This document shows positions 1-6,561 of a stretch of 21,709 nt of DNA, piece after piece. Each line of letters opens with the position of its first letter. The first letter of the stretch is position 1. The DNA lies in contig CAKRRJ010000037.1 of NCBI GenBank assembly GCA_934394615.1, positions 1 through 21,709 on the forward strand, read 5' to 3'. The position numbers and the translations under genes are program-made. The notes beneath the pieces were generated by a model, which was not told where the DNA came from, did no database searches, and worked only from the letters and a program-made list of their open reading frames with translations. The stretch comes from an uncultured Lachnospiraceae bacterium (GTDB lineage: Bacteria; Bacillota; Clostridia; Lachnospirales; Lachnospiraceae).

Positions 1-323
1 AACCAGTTGGAATTGGCCCGCACCAGGTAATTGCCCTCCGGATCCTGGATCGTAAAATTACGCAGTCCGTAAATGCCCTTAAAATCGTAAGGCCAGGTGC
101 TCACCACGATGCGCTCTCCCAGCTTCGGATAACGGTCCACAATGATCTGCCAGGAAGATAACAGCCATGCACGGTGCTTCTCTGTCAGATAATCAATTCC
201 CATGTTTAAATCCTCCGACTGAAACGTGGAGCAGTCCTGCATGTAATTGATCACCCCGGTCAGGGAAAGCTTCCGGTCTTCATCTACCTCGCTGTAACGC
301 ACTCTGCTGTCAAAAGAATACAT
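1..323 (-). CDS. Acyl-ACP thioesterase (FatA-like), N-terminal part, cut by the window edge
   Basis: Reading the minus strand from the ATG at 323 gives an open frame of 107 codons that runs off the left edge. It opens MYSFDSRVRYSEVDEDRKLS, followed by GVINYMQDCSTFQSED and, further on, a WLLSSWQIIVDRYP stretch. This is the N-terminal hot-dog domain of bacterial acyl-ACP thioesterases, which hydrolyse acyl-ACP to free fatty acid in the cytoplasm. An AAGGAGGG ribosome site lies about 6 bases upstream of the ATG, and no other start fits as well. The second hot-dog half and the remaining catalytic residues lie outside the window, so chain-length preference and integrity cannot be judged. It has its own promoter and the tRNA terminator upstream isolates it. 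Confidence 0.88.
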   Translation of the reverse strand, partial: MYSFDSRVRYSEVDEDRKLSLTGVINYMQDCSTFQSEDLNMGIDYLTEKHRAWLLSSWQIIVDRYPKLGERIVVSTWPYDFKGIYGLRNFTIQDPEGNYLVRANSNW

Positions 324-390
324 GGTTGGCCCTCCTTCTTGGCACACTGGTTCCATCATAACCCTTTAAATAAAATAGAAATCGTCCCTT

Positions 391-419
391 ATTATCTCAC
401 ATTCCGCGGGGATTCACAA
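391..419 (-). promoter_or_regulatory. Sigma-A type promoter of the acyl-ACP thioesterase gene
   Basis: On the minus strand there is a -35 TTGTGA (414-419), a 17 base spacer and a -10 GATAAT (391-396) preceded by a TGA that fits an extended -10. Transcription would start near 384, leaving a leader of about 60 bases before the ATG at 323. I see no clear regulator site (for example no FapR-like palindrome) in the leader. Confidence 0.7.
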
Positions 420-491
420 CTGTTTTTCCGTAAAAGAATGTATGAAATACGAAGCAGGAACGGCTTTTTCAGGGCAAATTGTCTTAATAAC

Positions 492-518
492 GAAAAAAGA
501 CTTCCGAGTTTTCGGAAG
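492..518 (-). terminator. Intrinsic terminator of the tRNA-Gln pair
   Basis: On the minus strand the hairpin is CTTCCGA / TCGGAAG (512-518 and 501-507) with a four base loop, followed by CTTTTTT (493-499). It lies 13 bases after the 3' end of the second tRNA and ends the tRNA transcript before the thioesterase promoter. Confidence 0.9.
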
Positions 519-530
519 CCTTTCAAGCAG

Positions 531-602
531 CTGGGCTACAAGGATTCGAACCTTGAAATGACGGAGTCAGAGTCCGTTGCCTTACCATTTGGCGATAGCC
601 CA
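531..602 (-). tRNA. tRNA-Gln (anticodon CUG), distal copy
   Basis: A 72 base cloverleaf on the minus strand: acceptor TGGGCTA/TAGCCCA, D-arm with AATGGTAAGGC, anticodon stem ACGGA/TCCGT enclosing the loop CTCTGAC (anticodon CTG, reading CAG), and TTCGAATC in the T-arm. The discriminator base is G (531). The 3' CCA is not encoded. The sequence is identical to the copy at 632-703, and a terminator follows directly. Confidence 0.95.
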
Positions 603-631
603 ATAATCAAATCGAATATGAAGTTTTTGAA

Positions 632-703
632 CTGGGCTACAAGGATTCGAACCTTGAAATGACGGAGTCAGAGTCCGTTGCCTTACCATTTGGCGATAGC
701 CCA
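632..703 (-). tRNA. tRNA-Gln (anticodon CUG), promoter-proximal copy
   Basis: Identical in all 72 bases to the copy at 531-602, with the same CTG anticodon loop and G discriminator and no encoded CCA. The two genes are 29 bases apart and are transcribed together from the promoter at 721-749. The spacer (603-631) is AT-rich and different from the other flanks, so only the tRNA itself appears duplicated. Confidence 0.95.
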
Positions 704-720
704 TCGCTGCAACGAGTGTT

Positions 721-749
721 ATTATATACGATAGTTGCAAATAGGTCAA
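721..749 (-). promoter_or_regulatory. Consensus promoter of the tRNA-Gln pair
   Basis: The minus strand carries TTGACC (744-749), a 17 base spacer and TATAAT (721-726), close to the ideal sigma-A promoter, as expected for a stable RNA. An AT-rich tract (about 750-795) lies directly upstream of the -35 and may act as an UP element. The region 704-823 holds nothing else I can support. Confidence 0.9.
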
Positions 750-823
750 GCGTTTTTTTGAAAAAATTTGAATTTTTTTATATTTTTTGAAAAAAGCACG
801 GTTTTATGCGGGTTTGCGGGTTC

Positions 824-1363
824 TTACATTTTCCCGTTTTCCATATATTGCTTCAATTTTTTCATGGCGCGGTTGTATTTTGACAGAACCGTTGCCAGAG
901 GCATCCCAAGATTTTCCGCAATCTCCCGGTGTTTCAGTCCGGCCGATGCATGCAGGAGCACAATCTGGCGCTCCTCCTCCCCGAGTGTTTCCAGAGCCGT
1001 CTTTAACACCATGGCGTCCGGAATCTGCTCGAGCGCGCTGCACCACTCCCCGGGTTCCTCTCCCATCAGCTCATCCAGTCCCATATCCGCCAGATACTTC
1101 CGGTCGCGGAACTTCATGTAGCAGAGGTTTCTCGCAATGGTAAACATCCAGGCAAGCGGCTTTCCCTGCGGCTGATAGTTCTGCGCGGAAATCCATATTT
1201 TCAAATAGGTTTCCTGCAGAACTTCCTCCGCGTCATGCCTGTTTTTCAGGATTGATAAAATAAAGCCGTATAGCGTCCGTTCCGTCTCCAGATACAGCTG
1301 GTGAAACGCGTCTCTGTCGCCGGCTCCCGCCAGCCTTAAAAGTTCCTCCTGGTCCAAGCGCAT
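824..1363 (-). CDS. RNA polymerase sigma factor, sigma-70 family, ECF type
   Basis: The 179 residue protein has region 2 at about residues 12-85 (core-binding NRHDAEEVLQETYLKIW and the -10 reading part with WMFTIARNLCYMKFRDRK) and region 4 at about 122-172 (LGEEERQIVLLHASAGLKHREIA, then a helix-turn-helix). Length and the lack of regions 1 and 3 fit group 4 (ECF) factors, which direct core polymerase to a small stress or metal regulon. The ATG at 1363 is 13 bases after the stop of the cation transporter gene, with AGAAGGGG as ribosome site, so the two genes are probably one transcript. Unusually, no anti-sigma gene follows: the next item downstream is the tRNA promoter. Which promoters it reads cannot be told from the sequence. 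Confidence 0.9.
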   Translation of the reverse strand: MRLDQEELLRLAGAGDRDAFHQLYLETERTLYGFILSILKNRHDAEEVLQETYLKIWISAQNYQPQGKPLAWMFTIARNLCYMKFRDRKYLADMGLDELMGEEPGEWCSALEQIPDAMVLKTALETLGEEERQIVLLHASAGLKHREIAENLGMPLATVLSKYNRAMKKLKQYMENGKM

Positions 1364-1376
1364 GTCCCCTTCTCAT

Positions 1377-2561
1377 TCATAGATGCTCTTCCTGCTGATA
1401 ACTATACTCTGCCGTGACGTTGCAGGCGCAGCGGCTGTCGCGCTCCCGCACCTTTTCACAGACCTGACGCGTCAGTTCCTCCCGCATCTGCCTGGTGTAC
1501 TCTCTCGGGACGACCAGATCAAAGATGAGGTTGATCCGCGCCGGAGTCTGCACGATCCGGAAATCATGCAGAGTCAGGCGGGAATCCAGATGCAGGATCA
1601 CATCGATCGTCATCTCCTTGAGCACCGCCGCCAGCTCATTATCGGTCTCCACCGGATCCATGTGGATGACCAGAAAAATTCCAAGTTTTTCCATGGCATC
1701 CCGCTCAATCTGGTCCACCACCGCGTGGGAATCCTCAATATCCACCTTACTCGGCACTTCCGCGTGAATGGAGGCCATGCTGCGGCTTGGCCCGTAATTG
1801 TGCACGATCAGATCGTGGCTTCCGATGATGCCGTCATAGCTCTCCACAAACTCTGTGATGCGCTGGTACACATCCGGTTCGATAGCCTCACCCAAAAGCG
1901 GAGCCAGCGTATCCTTGGCGATATTAATGCCCGCAATGAGTACCAGAACCGATACGACCAAGCCGATCAGGCCATCTATGTTGATGCCAAACAGGCGGAA
2001 TACCAGCAGGGAAACAATGGTTGCCGATGTGGCCGCCACATCCCCCAGGGAATCCGCTGCTGTCGCCATCATGACGGTGGAATGGATCCGTTTTCCGAGA
2101 TTCCGGTTATAAGATGCCATCCACAGCTTTACCAGAACAGACACGCACAGAATCCCGACAGAAAGCATGCTGAAGCTTAAGCTTTCCGGATGCAGGATCT
2201 TCTCCACTGCCGTTTTTAAAAGCGAGAATCCAACCTGGATGACCAAAAACGCTACCACAAACGCCGCAATATATTCCATGCGCCCGTGTCCGAATGGATG
2301 CTCCTCATCCGCCGGTTTTTCTGCCATGCGCACCCCCACAAAGCCAATAATCGAAGAGGCTGCGTCCGACAGATTATTGAACGCGTCTGCCATGACGGAG
2401 ATACTGTTTACCAGAAAACCCGCAAACAGCTTGGAGAAAAACAGGAGCAGATTGCAGCAGATTCCGGTCAGGCTGGCAAGCATTCCATAGCTTGTGCGTA
2501 CCTGCGCGTTTTCCACATTCTCATAATCTTTTACAAATCGTTTTACCAGAAAATCTATCAT
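1377..2561 (-). CDS. Cation diffusion facilitator (CDF) transporter, Mn-type metal site likely
   Basis: A 394 residue membrane protein with the CDF fold: six transmembrane segments in about residues 25-220, then a cytoplasmic C-terminal dimerisation domain (about 225-385) including the LIVHNYGPSRSMASIHAEVP stretch. Hallmarks are ADAFNNLSDAASS in TM2, HPFGHGRMEY at 88-97 and ADSLGD in TM5. The metal site reads N62-x3-D66 in TM2 and D170-x3-D174 in TM5. In this family an N/D plus D/D arrangement is known from Mn exporters of the MntE kind, whereas zinc exporters usually carry H-x3-D, so export of Mn2+ (or Fe2+) is the best guess. The ATG at 2561 has no good ribosome site (GGCGTAACAAAAA precedes it), and the next in-frame Met is inside TM1. 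An ECF sigma gene follows 13 bases on; a MITE sits 38 bases upstream. Confidence 0.9.
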   Translation of the reverse strand: MIDFLVKRFVKDYENVENAQVRTSYGMLASLTGICCNLLLFFSKLFAGFLVNSISVMADAFNNLSDAASSIIGFVGVRMAEKPADEEHPFGHGRMEYIAAFVVAFLVIQVGFSLLKTAVEKILHPESLSFSMLSVGILCVSVLVKLWMASYNRNLGKRIHSTVMMATAADSLGDVAATSATIVSLLVFRLFGINIDGLIGLVVSVLVLIAGINIAKDTLAPLLGEAIEPDVYQRITEFVESYDGIIGSHDLIVHNYGPSRSMASIHAEVPSKVDIEDSHAVVDQIERDAMEKLGIFLVIHMDPVETDNELAAVLKEMTIDVILHLDSRLTLHDFRIVQTPARINLIFDLVVPREYTRQMREELTRQVCEKVRERDSRCACNVTAEYSYQQEEHL

Positions 2562-2598
2562 TTTTTGTTACGCCATACCTTCCCGGCTTATGAACCAG

Positions 2599-2749
2599 CC
2601 ATAAAAGTTGCTGTTCACGCATTGCGCAAACAGCAACGGATTTTGCCGATGCTTCGCATTCCAAATCGGCAAAATCCGCTGCCACCGCTGCATCATACGG
2701 CATTTTCAGTTCAGAAAATGCCTATCCGTGTACAGTAAAACCCATAAAA
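2599..2749 (-). mobile_element. MITE-like palindromic element, copy 1, with 8 bp target duplication
   Basis: The element itself is 2607-2741; it is flanked directly by CCATAAAA at 2599-2606 and again at 2742-2749. Read on the minus strand it is about 90% the same as the copy at 4916-5048. One end is GTTGCTGTTCAC (2607-2618); the other end is degraded (plus strand GTGTACAGTAAAAC, two extra A). Inside are a short hairpin (GGCATTTTC...GAAAATGCC) and a longer one (GGATTTTGCCGAT... ATCGGCAAAATCC). It has no credible coding capacity, so it would need a transposase supplied in trans. It covers the last codons of truA and ends 38 bases upstream of the CDF start. Confidence 0.85.
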
Positions 2750-3583
2750 CACTTCGCTCAGGCACAGGCCCTCCGCAGGTGCCGTGTATCCGGCCGCCTG
2801 CCGGTCCATTGCCTTTAAAATGTCCGGCATGCTGGCTGCATCCCGCTTTCCAAGTCCCACTTCGATCAGGGTTCCTGTCAGAATGCGTACCATGTTCTGT
2901 AAAAATCCATTTCCCTCAAATTCCAGTTCCACCAGACTGCTGCCCGGCTTCTTTTTCACCTCGATCCGATAAATGGTCCGGACCGTGGATTTTTTCATTT
3001 TCTTATTGCCGCAGAAGCTTTTATAATCGTGCGTACCGCAAAGCAGAGCTGCTGCCCTCCCTATGGCTTCCAGGTTCAGCTCTTCGCCAAGGCCATACAC
3101 CGTCCGGCGCGAAAAGACGTTCCGCTTCTTTGCAGTATCAACCCGGTATGTGTAAATTTTTCTGACTGCGCTGAGGCGGCTGTGAAAGCGTTCCGGAACC
3201 GGCACAAGCTCTGTCACGGCAATGTCATCCGGCAGGTAGCGGTTTAAGTAATCGCAGATCCAGGCCGCGCTTTTCTGCTGTCCATTCGCAGGCCGTTTCT
3301 GCCCGTCTGCTTCCGGCAAATGTTTCCCGGACACCAGGCGGAAACTATCCTTCGCGTCTGGCACATGCCATCCGTCCGGCAGATGGAAATTTGCCACCTG
3401 GCCTTCCGCGTGCACGCCCGCATCCGTCCGGCCAGAACCATGAACCTCAACCGGAAAACCCGCCATACGCTCCAGAACTTTCTCCATTCTTCCCTGAATC
3501 GTATTTTCTGTGTTTCCCTGCTTCTGCCATCCGTCATAGCGGGTTCCTTCATATTGTATGATCATTTTATAATTCTGACTCAT
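2711..3583 (-). CDS. truA: tRNA pseudouridine(38-40) synthase TruA
   Basis: The 290 residue protein converts U38, U39 and U40 in the anticodon arm of tRNAs to pseudouridine. The catalytic motif GSGRTDAGVHA is present with the nucleophile D54. Also visible are YEGTRYDGWQ near the N-terminus, LNRYLPDDIAV, RFHSRLSAVRKIYTYRV, CGTHDYKSFCG and the C-terminal GFLQNMVRILTGTLIEVG. The protein is longer than the usual 245-270 residues because of a hydrophilic insert (about residues 75-105) ahead of LNRYLP. I chose the ATG at 3583; an in-frame ATG at 3652 would translate the palindrome at 3613-3664 and add a tail not typical of the family. The ribosome site is weak (GAAAGG). The last eight codons and the TGA stop come from the inserted MITE, so the native C-terminus was replaced after EVFYGF. 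Confidence 0.93.
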   Translation of the reverse strand: MSQNYKMIIQYEGTRYDGWQKQGNTENTIQGRMEKVLERMAGFPVEVHGSGRTDAGVHAEGQVANFHLPDGWHVPDAKDSFRLVSGKHLPEADGQKRPANGQQKSAAWICDYLNRYLPDDIAVTELVPVPERFHSRLSAVRKIYTYRVDTAKKRNVFSRRTVYGLGEELNLEAIGRAAALLCGTHDYKSFCGNKKMKKSTVRTIYRIEVKKKPGSSLVELEFEGNGFLQNMVRILTGTLIEVGLGKRDAASMPDILKAMDRQAAGYTAPAEGLCLSEVFYGFYCTRIGIF

Positions 3584-3612
3584 AAACTTCTGCTTTGCCT
3601 TTCTTTTCCAGT

Positions 3613-3664
3613 GGCTGTCGCAACATGGAACCCAGAACGTTTTGCATTCCATGTTGCGACAGCC
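3613..3664. repeat. Palindrome with perfect 18 bp arms between the aminotransferase gene and truA
   Basis: The left arm GGCTGTCGCAACATGGAA (3613-3630) is the exact reverse complement of 3647-3664, with a 16 base loop. It begins 7 bases after the aminotransferase stop and ends about 30 bases before the truA ATG. No T-run follows on the minus strand, so it is not a classic terminator. It could stabilise mRNA, act as a weak or Rho-linked terminator, or be a member of a dispersed palindrome family. Confidence 0.8.
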
Positions 3665-3671
3665 CTTACTT

Positions 3672-4838
3672 TTATCTCAGGATACCGCAGGCATCGATTG
3701 CCGCGATTCCCTGCTTTAACTCCGGCTCATCCTGCACCAGTGCCATGCGCACATAGCCTTCTCCGGACGGTCCGAACGCGCTTCCTGGTGTTACCAGAAC
3801 GCCGCTGCGTTTTACCAGTTCGATCGCGAATTCTTCGGAACTGGTAAAGGAAGCCGGGATCGGAGCCCATACAAACATGGTAGCTTCCGGCTTCGGAATG
3901 TTCCAGCCAATCGCAGTTAAACCGTCGCAGAGCACGTCGCGGCGCTTCTCGTAAGCCGCGCGCGTTGTCTCCACGCATGCCTGGTCTCCGGTGATGGCTG
4001 CGATTGCCGCTTTCTGTAATGGTAAAAACATACCGTAATCCATGTTGGATTTTAACAGTTTCAGATGTTTTACCACATCTGGATTTCCTACGCAAAAACC
4101 AATGCGCGCACCGGCAAGGCCGTATGTCTTGGACAGAGAGTTAAACTCCACACCGACATCTTTCGCGCCAGGGAAGCGAAGGAAGCTTCCGCAATGTCTT
4201 CCATCGAATACCAGTTCACTGTAGGCATTGTCGTGAAGCACAATGATATCATACTTTTTCGCAAATGCGATTAGTTCCTCGTAGAAAGAATCCGGTGCCA
4301 TCACCGCAGTCGGGTTGTTCGGATAAGAAACCACTATAAATTTCGCGCGCTGTGCCACATCCTCCGGAATATCGGAAAGGCGGATCACATAACCGTTCTC
4401 CTTTTTCTGCGGCATATAGTAAAGTTCTGCCCCTGCAAGGCGCGGGCCGTCCGCAAAGACCGGATAGCACGGATCCGGGACCAGCACCAGTTCACCCTCA
4501 TCCACGATCGACATGGCGATGTGCGCGAGTCCCTCCTGGGAACCCAGCAGGGAGCAGATTTCCGTATCCGGATCCAGCTCCACGCCGTAGCGTCTCTCAT
4601 ACCACTGTGATACAGCCTGTAAAAGATCTTTCTGGTCGTTGATCGCGTAAATATAATTGTTTTTATCTGCTGCTTCCTTACACAGTACATCCAGGATATG
4701 CTGTGCCGGAGGAATGTTCGGCGCGCCGATGCTTAAATCCACCACCGGCTCTCCTGCCTCCATTTTCTGACGTTTTATCTCCGCAAGTCTGGAGAAAACA
4801 CCTTCTCCAAACCGGTTCATTCTCTCTGCAAATTTCAT
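3672..4838 (-). CDS. Class I/II PLP-dependent aminotransferase (DapL/AlaA-like)
   Basis: The 388 residue fold type I aminotransferase transfers an amino group between an amino acid and a 2-oxo acid in the cytoplasm. Visible motifs: VDLSIGAPNIPP (33-44), SLLGSQEGLAHI (96-107), PDPCYPVF, SYPNNPTAVM (171-180), HDNAYSELVFD (202-212) where D203 contacts the PLP ring, and NSLSKTYGLAGARIGF with the PLP lysine K237. The late arginine for the substrate carboxylate is in EGYVRMALV. The LGSQEG and PDPCYPV pattern resembles LL-diaminopimelate aminotransferase and alanine aminotransferase relatives, but substrate cannot be fixed from sequence. The ATG at 4838 has GGAGGAG 7 bases upstream; an in-frame upstream ATG (4874) lacks such a site. 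truA follows after the 18 bp palindrome and may share the transcript. Confidence 0.9.
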   Translation of the reverse strand: MKFAERMNRFGEGVFSRLAEIKRQKMEAGEPVVDLSIGAPNIPPAQHILDVLCKEAADKNNYIYAINDQKDLLQAVSQWYERRYGVELDPDTEICSLLGSQEGLAHIAMSIVDEGELVLVPDPCYPVFADGPRLAGAELYYMPQKKENGYVIRLSDIPEDVAQRAKFIVVSYPNNPTAVMAPDSFYEELIAFAKKYDIIVLHDNAYSELVFDGRHCGSFLRFPGAKDVGVEFNSLSKTYGLAGARIGFCVGNPDVVKHLKLLKSNMDYGMFLPLQKAAIAAITGDQACVETTRAAYEKRRDVLCDGLTAIGWNIPKPEATMFVWAPIPASFTSSEEFAIELVKRSGVLVTPGSAFGPSGEGYVRMALVQDEPELKQGIAAIDACGILR

Positions 4839-4875
4839 AATTGTTCTCCTCCGTAACTCCGACACATCTTCCAAA

Positions 4876-4903
4876 TTATTATGTGCCTGTACTTCTATTT
4901 CAA
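4876..4903 (-). promoter_or_regulatory. Possible promoter of the aminotransferase gene
   Basis: Minus strand TTGAAA (4898-4903), 16 base spacer, TAATAA (4876-4881). The -10 is imperfect, so this is tentative. The MITE target duplication starts five bases upstream of the -35, so anything further upstream was displaced by the insertion. Confidence 0.4.
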
Positions 4904-4907
4904 TGAA

Positions 4908-5056
4908 AAGATTAGGTTACTGTTCACAGATAGGCATTTTCTGAACGGAAAATGCCGTATGATATCGTAGTGGTAGCAGATTTTGCCGATTTAGAATGCG
5001 AAGCATCGGCAAAATCCGTTGCTGTTTGCGCAACGCGTGAACAGTAACAAGATTAG
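4908..5056 (+). mobile_element. MITE-like palindromic element, copy 2, with 8 bp target duplication
   Basis: The element is 4916-5048 (133 bp). Its ends are GTTACTGTTCAC and GTGAACAGTAAC, perfect 12 bp terminal inverted repeats. It is flanked directly by AAGATTAG on both sides (4908-4915 and 5049-5056), the mark of a transposition event. Internal hairpins are GGCATTTTC/GAAAATGCC near the left end and GATTTTGCCGAT/ATCGGCAAAATC in the middle. It lies in the opposite orientation to copy 1 at 2607-2741 and is better preserved at its ends. It is non-coding and occupies most of the 362 base gap (4839-5200) between the divergent aminotransferase and nfo genes; the rest of that gap holds the two promoters. 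Confidence 0.9.
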
Positions 5057-5096
5057 AGTCATTCTACCACATTTCTCCTGAAAAGTCTTGACTAAC

Positions 5097-5125
5097 TTTA
5101 CAATTCCCCGGCTATCCTCTATAGT
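5097..5125 (+). promoter_or_regulatory. Promoter of nfo
   Basis: Plus strand TTTACA (5097-5102), 17 base spacer, TATAGT (5120-5125). The predicted start near 5132 leaves a leader of about 70 bases. A TTGACT at 5088-5093 is 26 bases from the -10, too far to be its partner. Confidence 0.65.
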
Positions 5126-5200
5126 AAAAAAGAACGTCTCGACCTGTTGCTGCCAGAAACGCTCTTACATAAATATCATACAAAAAGGAGAATCCTCATT

Positions 5201-6031
5201 ATGCTTACCATCGGATGTCATCTTTCCTCCTCCCGCGGCTACCTTGCCATGGGAAAGGAGGCCGTAAAAATAGACGCAAACACCTTTCAGTTTTTTACCC
5301 GCAACCCACGCGGCGGAAAAGCCAAAGACATCGATCTGGACGATGTCGCGCAGTTTCTTGCTTTCGCGAAGGAGCACGGCATCCACCGTATCCTGGCGCA
5401 TGCGCCTTACACGTTAAATGCCTGCTCCGCTGATGAAAAAGTCCGCGATTTTGCCATCCGCACCATGGCGGATGACCTTCTGCGTATGGAATATACACCA
5501 GGAAACTGCTACAACTTTCACCCGGGAAGCCACGTCAAACAGGGGATGGAAACCGGCATTGCCTATATTGCTGAAATGCTGAACCAGATCTTAAAGCCGG
5601 AACAGACCACCACCGTACTCCTCGAGACCATGGCCGGAAAAGGAAGTGAGGTCGGAAGCCGCTTTGAGGAACTGCGCGCCATCATCAACCGCGTGGAACT
5701 CGACAGCCATCTTGGTGTCTGCCTCGACACCTGCCATGTCTGGGATGCCGGTTACGATATCGCAAACCACCTGGACGATGTTCTCTCTGAATTTGACCGT
5801 GTCATCGGTCTGGACCGGCTGCGCGCCATCCACTTAAACGACAGCTTAAACCCGCTCGGTGCCCACAAGGACCGGCACGCCCGCATCGGCGAAGGTTATA
5901 TTGGAAAAGACGCGCTGATCCGCATTGTGCAGCACCCGGCATTAAAAAATCTGCCGTTTTATCTCGAGACACCAAATGAACTTGATGGCTACGCAGCCGA
6001 GATTGCCCTGATGCGGGAACACACGCGCTGA
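5201..6031 (+). CDS. nfo: Endonuclease IV (AP endonuclease)
   Basis: The 276 residue TIM-barrel enzyme cuts DNA 5' of abasic sites in base excision repair and uses three zinc ions. All nine metal ligands known from the E. coli enzyme have counterparts: H67 (LAHAPY), H107 (FHPGSH), E142 (LLETMAG), D176 and H179 (CLDTCH), H211 (HLNDS), D224 and H226 ([11 protein letters not shown]), and E256 (YLETPNE). Length fits the family exactly. The ATG at 5201 follows AAAAGGAGAA at a normal distance; an upstream in-frame ATG at 5147 has no ribosome site and adds an untypical tail. It is a single-gene unit, convergent with the cluster ending at 6115. No clear intrinsic terminator is visible in 6032-6114. 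Confidence 0.97.
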   Translation: MLTIGCHLSSSRGYLAMGKEAVKIDANTFQFFTRNPRGGKAKDIDLDDVAQFLAFAKEHGIHRILAHAPYTLNACSADEKVRDFAIRTMADDLLRMEYTPGNCYNFHPGSHVKQGMETGIAYIAEMLNQILKPEQTTTVLLETMAGKGSEVGSRFEELRAIINRVELDSHLGVCLDTCHVWDAGYDIANHLDDVLSEFDRVIGLDRLRAIHLNDSLNPLGAHKDRHARIGEGYIGKDALIRIVQHPALKNLPFYLETPNELDGYAAEIALMREHTR

Positions 6032-6114
6032 CTGCGGCATCACGCCCACGGAAAACCAGAACTGCATCTGCTTCTCTCCGAAAGCCACTGCTTTACACCT
6101 GTATCCAGCAAGTT

Positions 6115-6525
6115 TCACGCCCGGATATAATGCTCCTCCGTGATCTTCTCATGGGAGGAGCCCGCAAACTCGGTGCATTCCTTCAGTGTCCACCCGGACA
6201 GATCCAGGGTAACATACTGGTCTGCCGGGTAGACGCGGTTCCAGTGAAACAGGATCACTTCTTCAATCCGGTCCGCGTAAGCTGCCGGGTCCGTATCCTC
6301 AAACAGGCAGTATTCCCCGGCTCCGGCCTCCGAAAATGCCTGCTCCGACTCCTGAATTTCTTCCGCGTTCTCCTTTTGAAACTGCTTTTTACTGTAAGCA
6401 TTCATCCACAATGTTTTTCCTTTCACCAGCTCCAGCATACGCTGCCGCAGCACCCGGTCCTGGCTCTGGCGGCGGTGGTTAAACATCATTCCATTGTGGT
6501 CATCCACACATAGTATTGCGATCAT
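6115..6525 (-). CDS. Small acidic protein of unknown function downstream of comEC
   Basis: A 136 residue soluble protein with a good AAAAGGAGAAGG ribosome site before the ATG at 6525. It starts MIAILCVDDHNGMMFNHRRQ, with a hydrophobic beta-strand followed by DD and NHRRQSQDR. The middle is acidic (EEIQESEQAF), and the C-terminal half contains FHWNRVYPADQYVTLDLSGW. No signal peptide, membrane segment or catalytic motif that I recognise. I think homologues occur next to comEC in related gut Clostridia, but I cannot assign a function. It starts 36 bases after the comEC stop, so it is probably the last gene of that transcript. Confidence 0.75.
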   Translation of the reverse strand: MIAILCVDDHNGMMFNHRRQSQDRVLRQRMLELVKGKTLWMNAYSKKQFQKENAEEIQESEQAFSEAGAGEYCLFEDTDPAAYADRIEEVILFHWNRVYPADQYVTLDLSGWTLKECTEFAGSSHEKITEEHYIRA

Positions 6526-6561
6526 AATCCTTCTCCTTTTTCCTTCTTTTTATAATCTCCA

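Noticed and set aside
339..662. 107 codon plus-strand open frame over the tRNA pair
   Set aside because: It runs antisense across the terminator and the two tRNA genes; the repeated peptide is only the tRNA duplication read as protein.
2521..2703. 60 codon minus-strand open frame
   Set aside because: It lies mostly inside the MITE hairpins and overlaps the CDF start; no ribosome site and no family pattern.
3583..3652. Longer truA start at 3652
   Set aside because: It would translate the 18 bp palindrome into an N-terminal tail, and lacks a ribosome site; the family begins near MSQNYKM.
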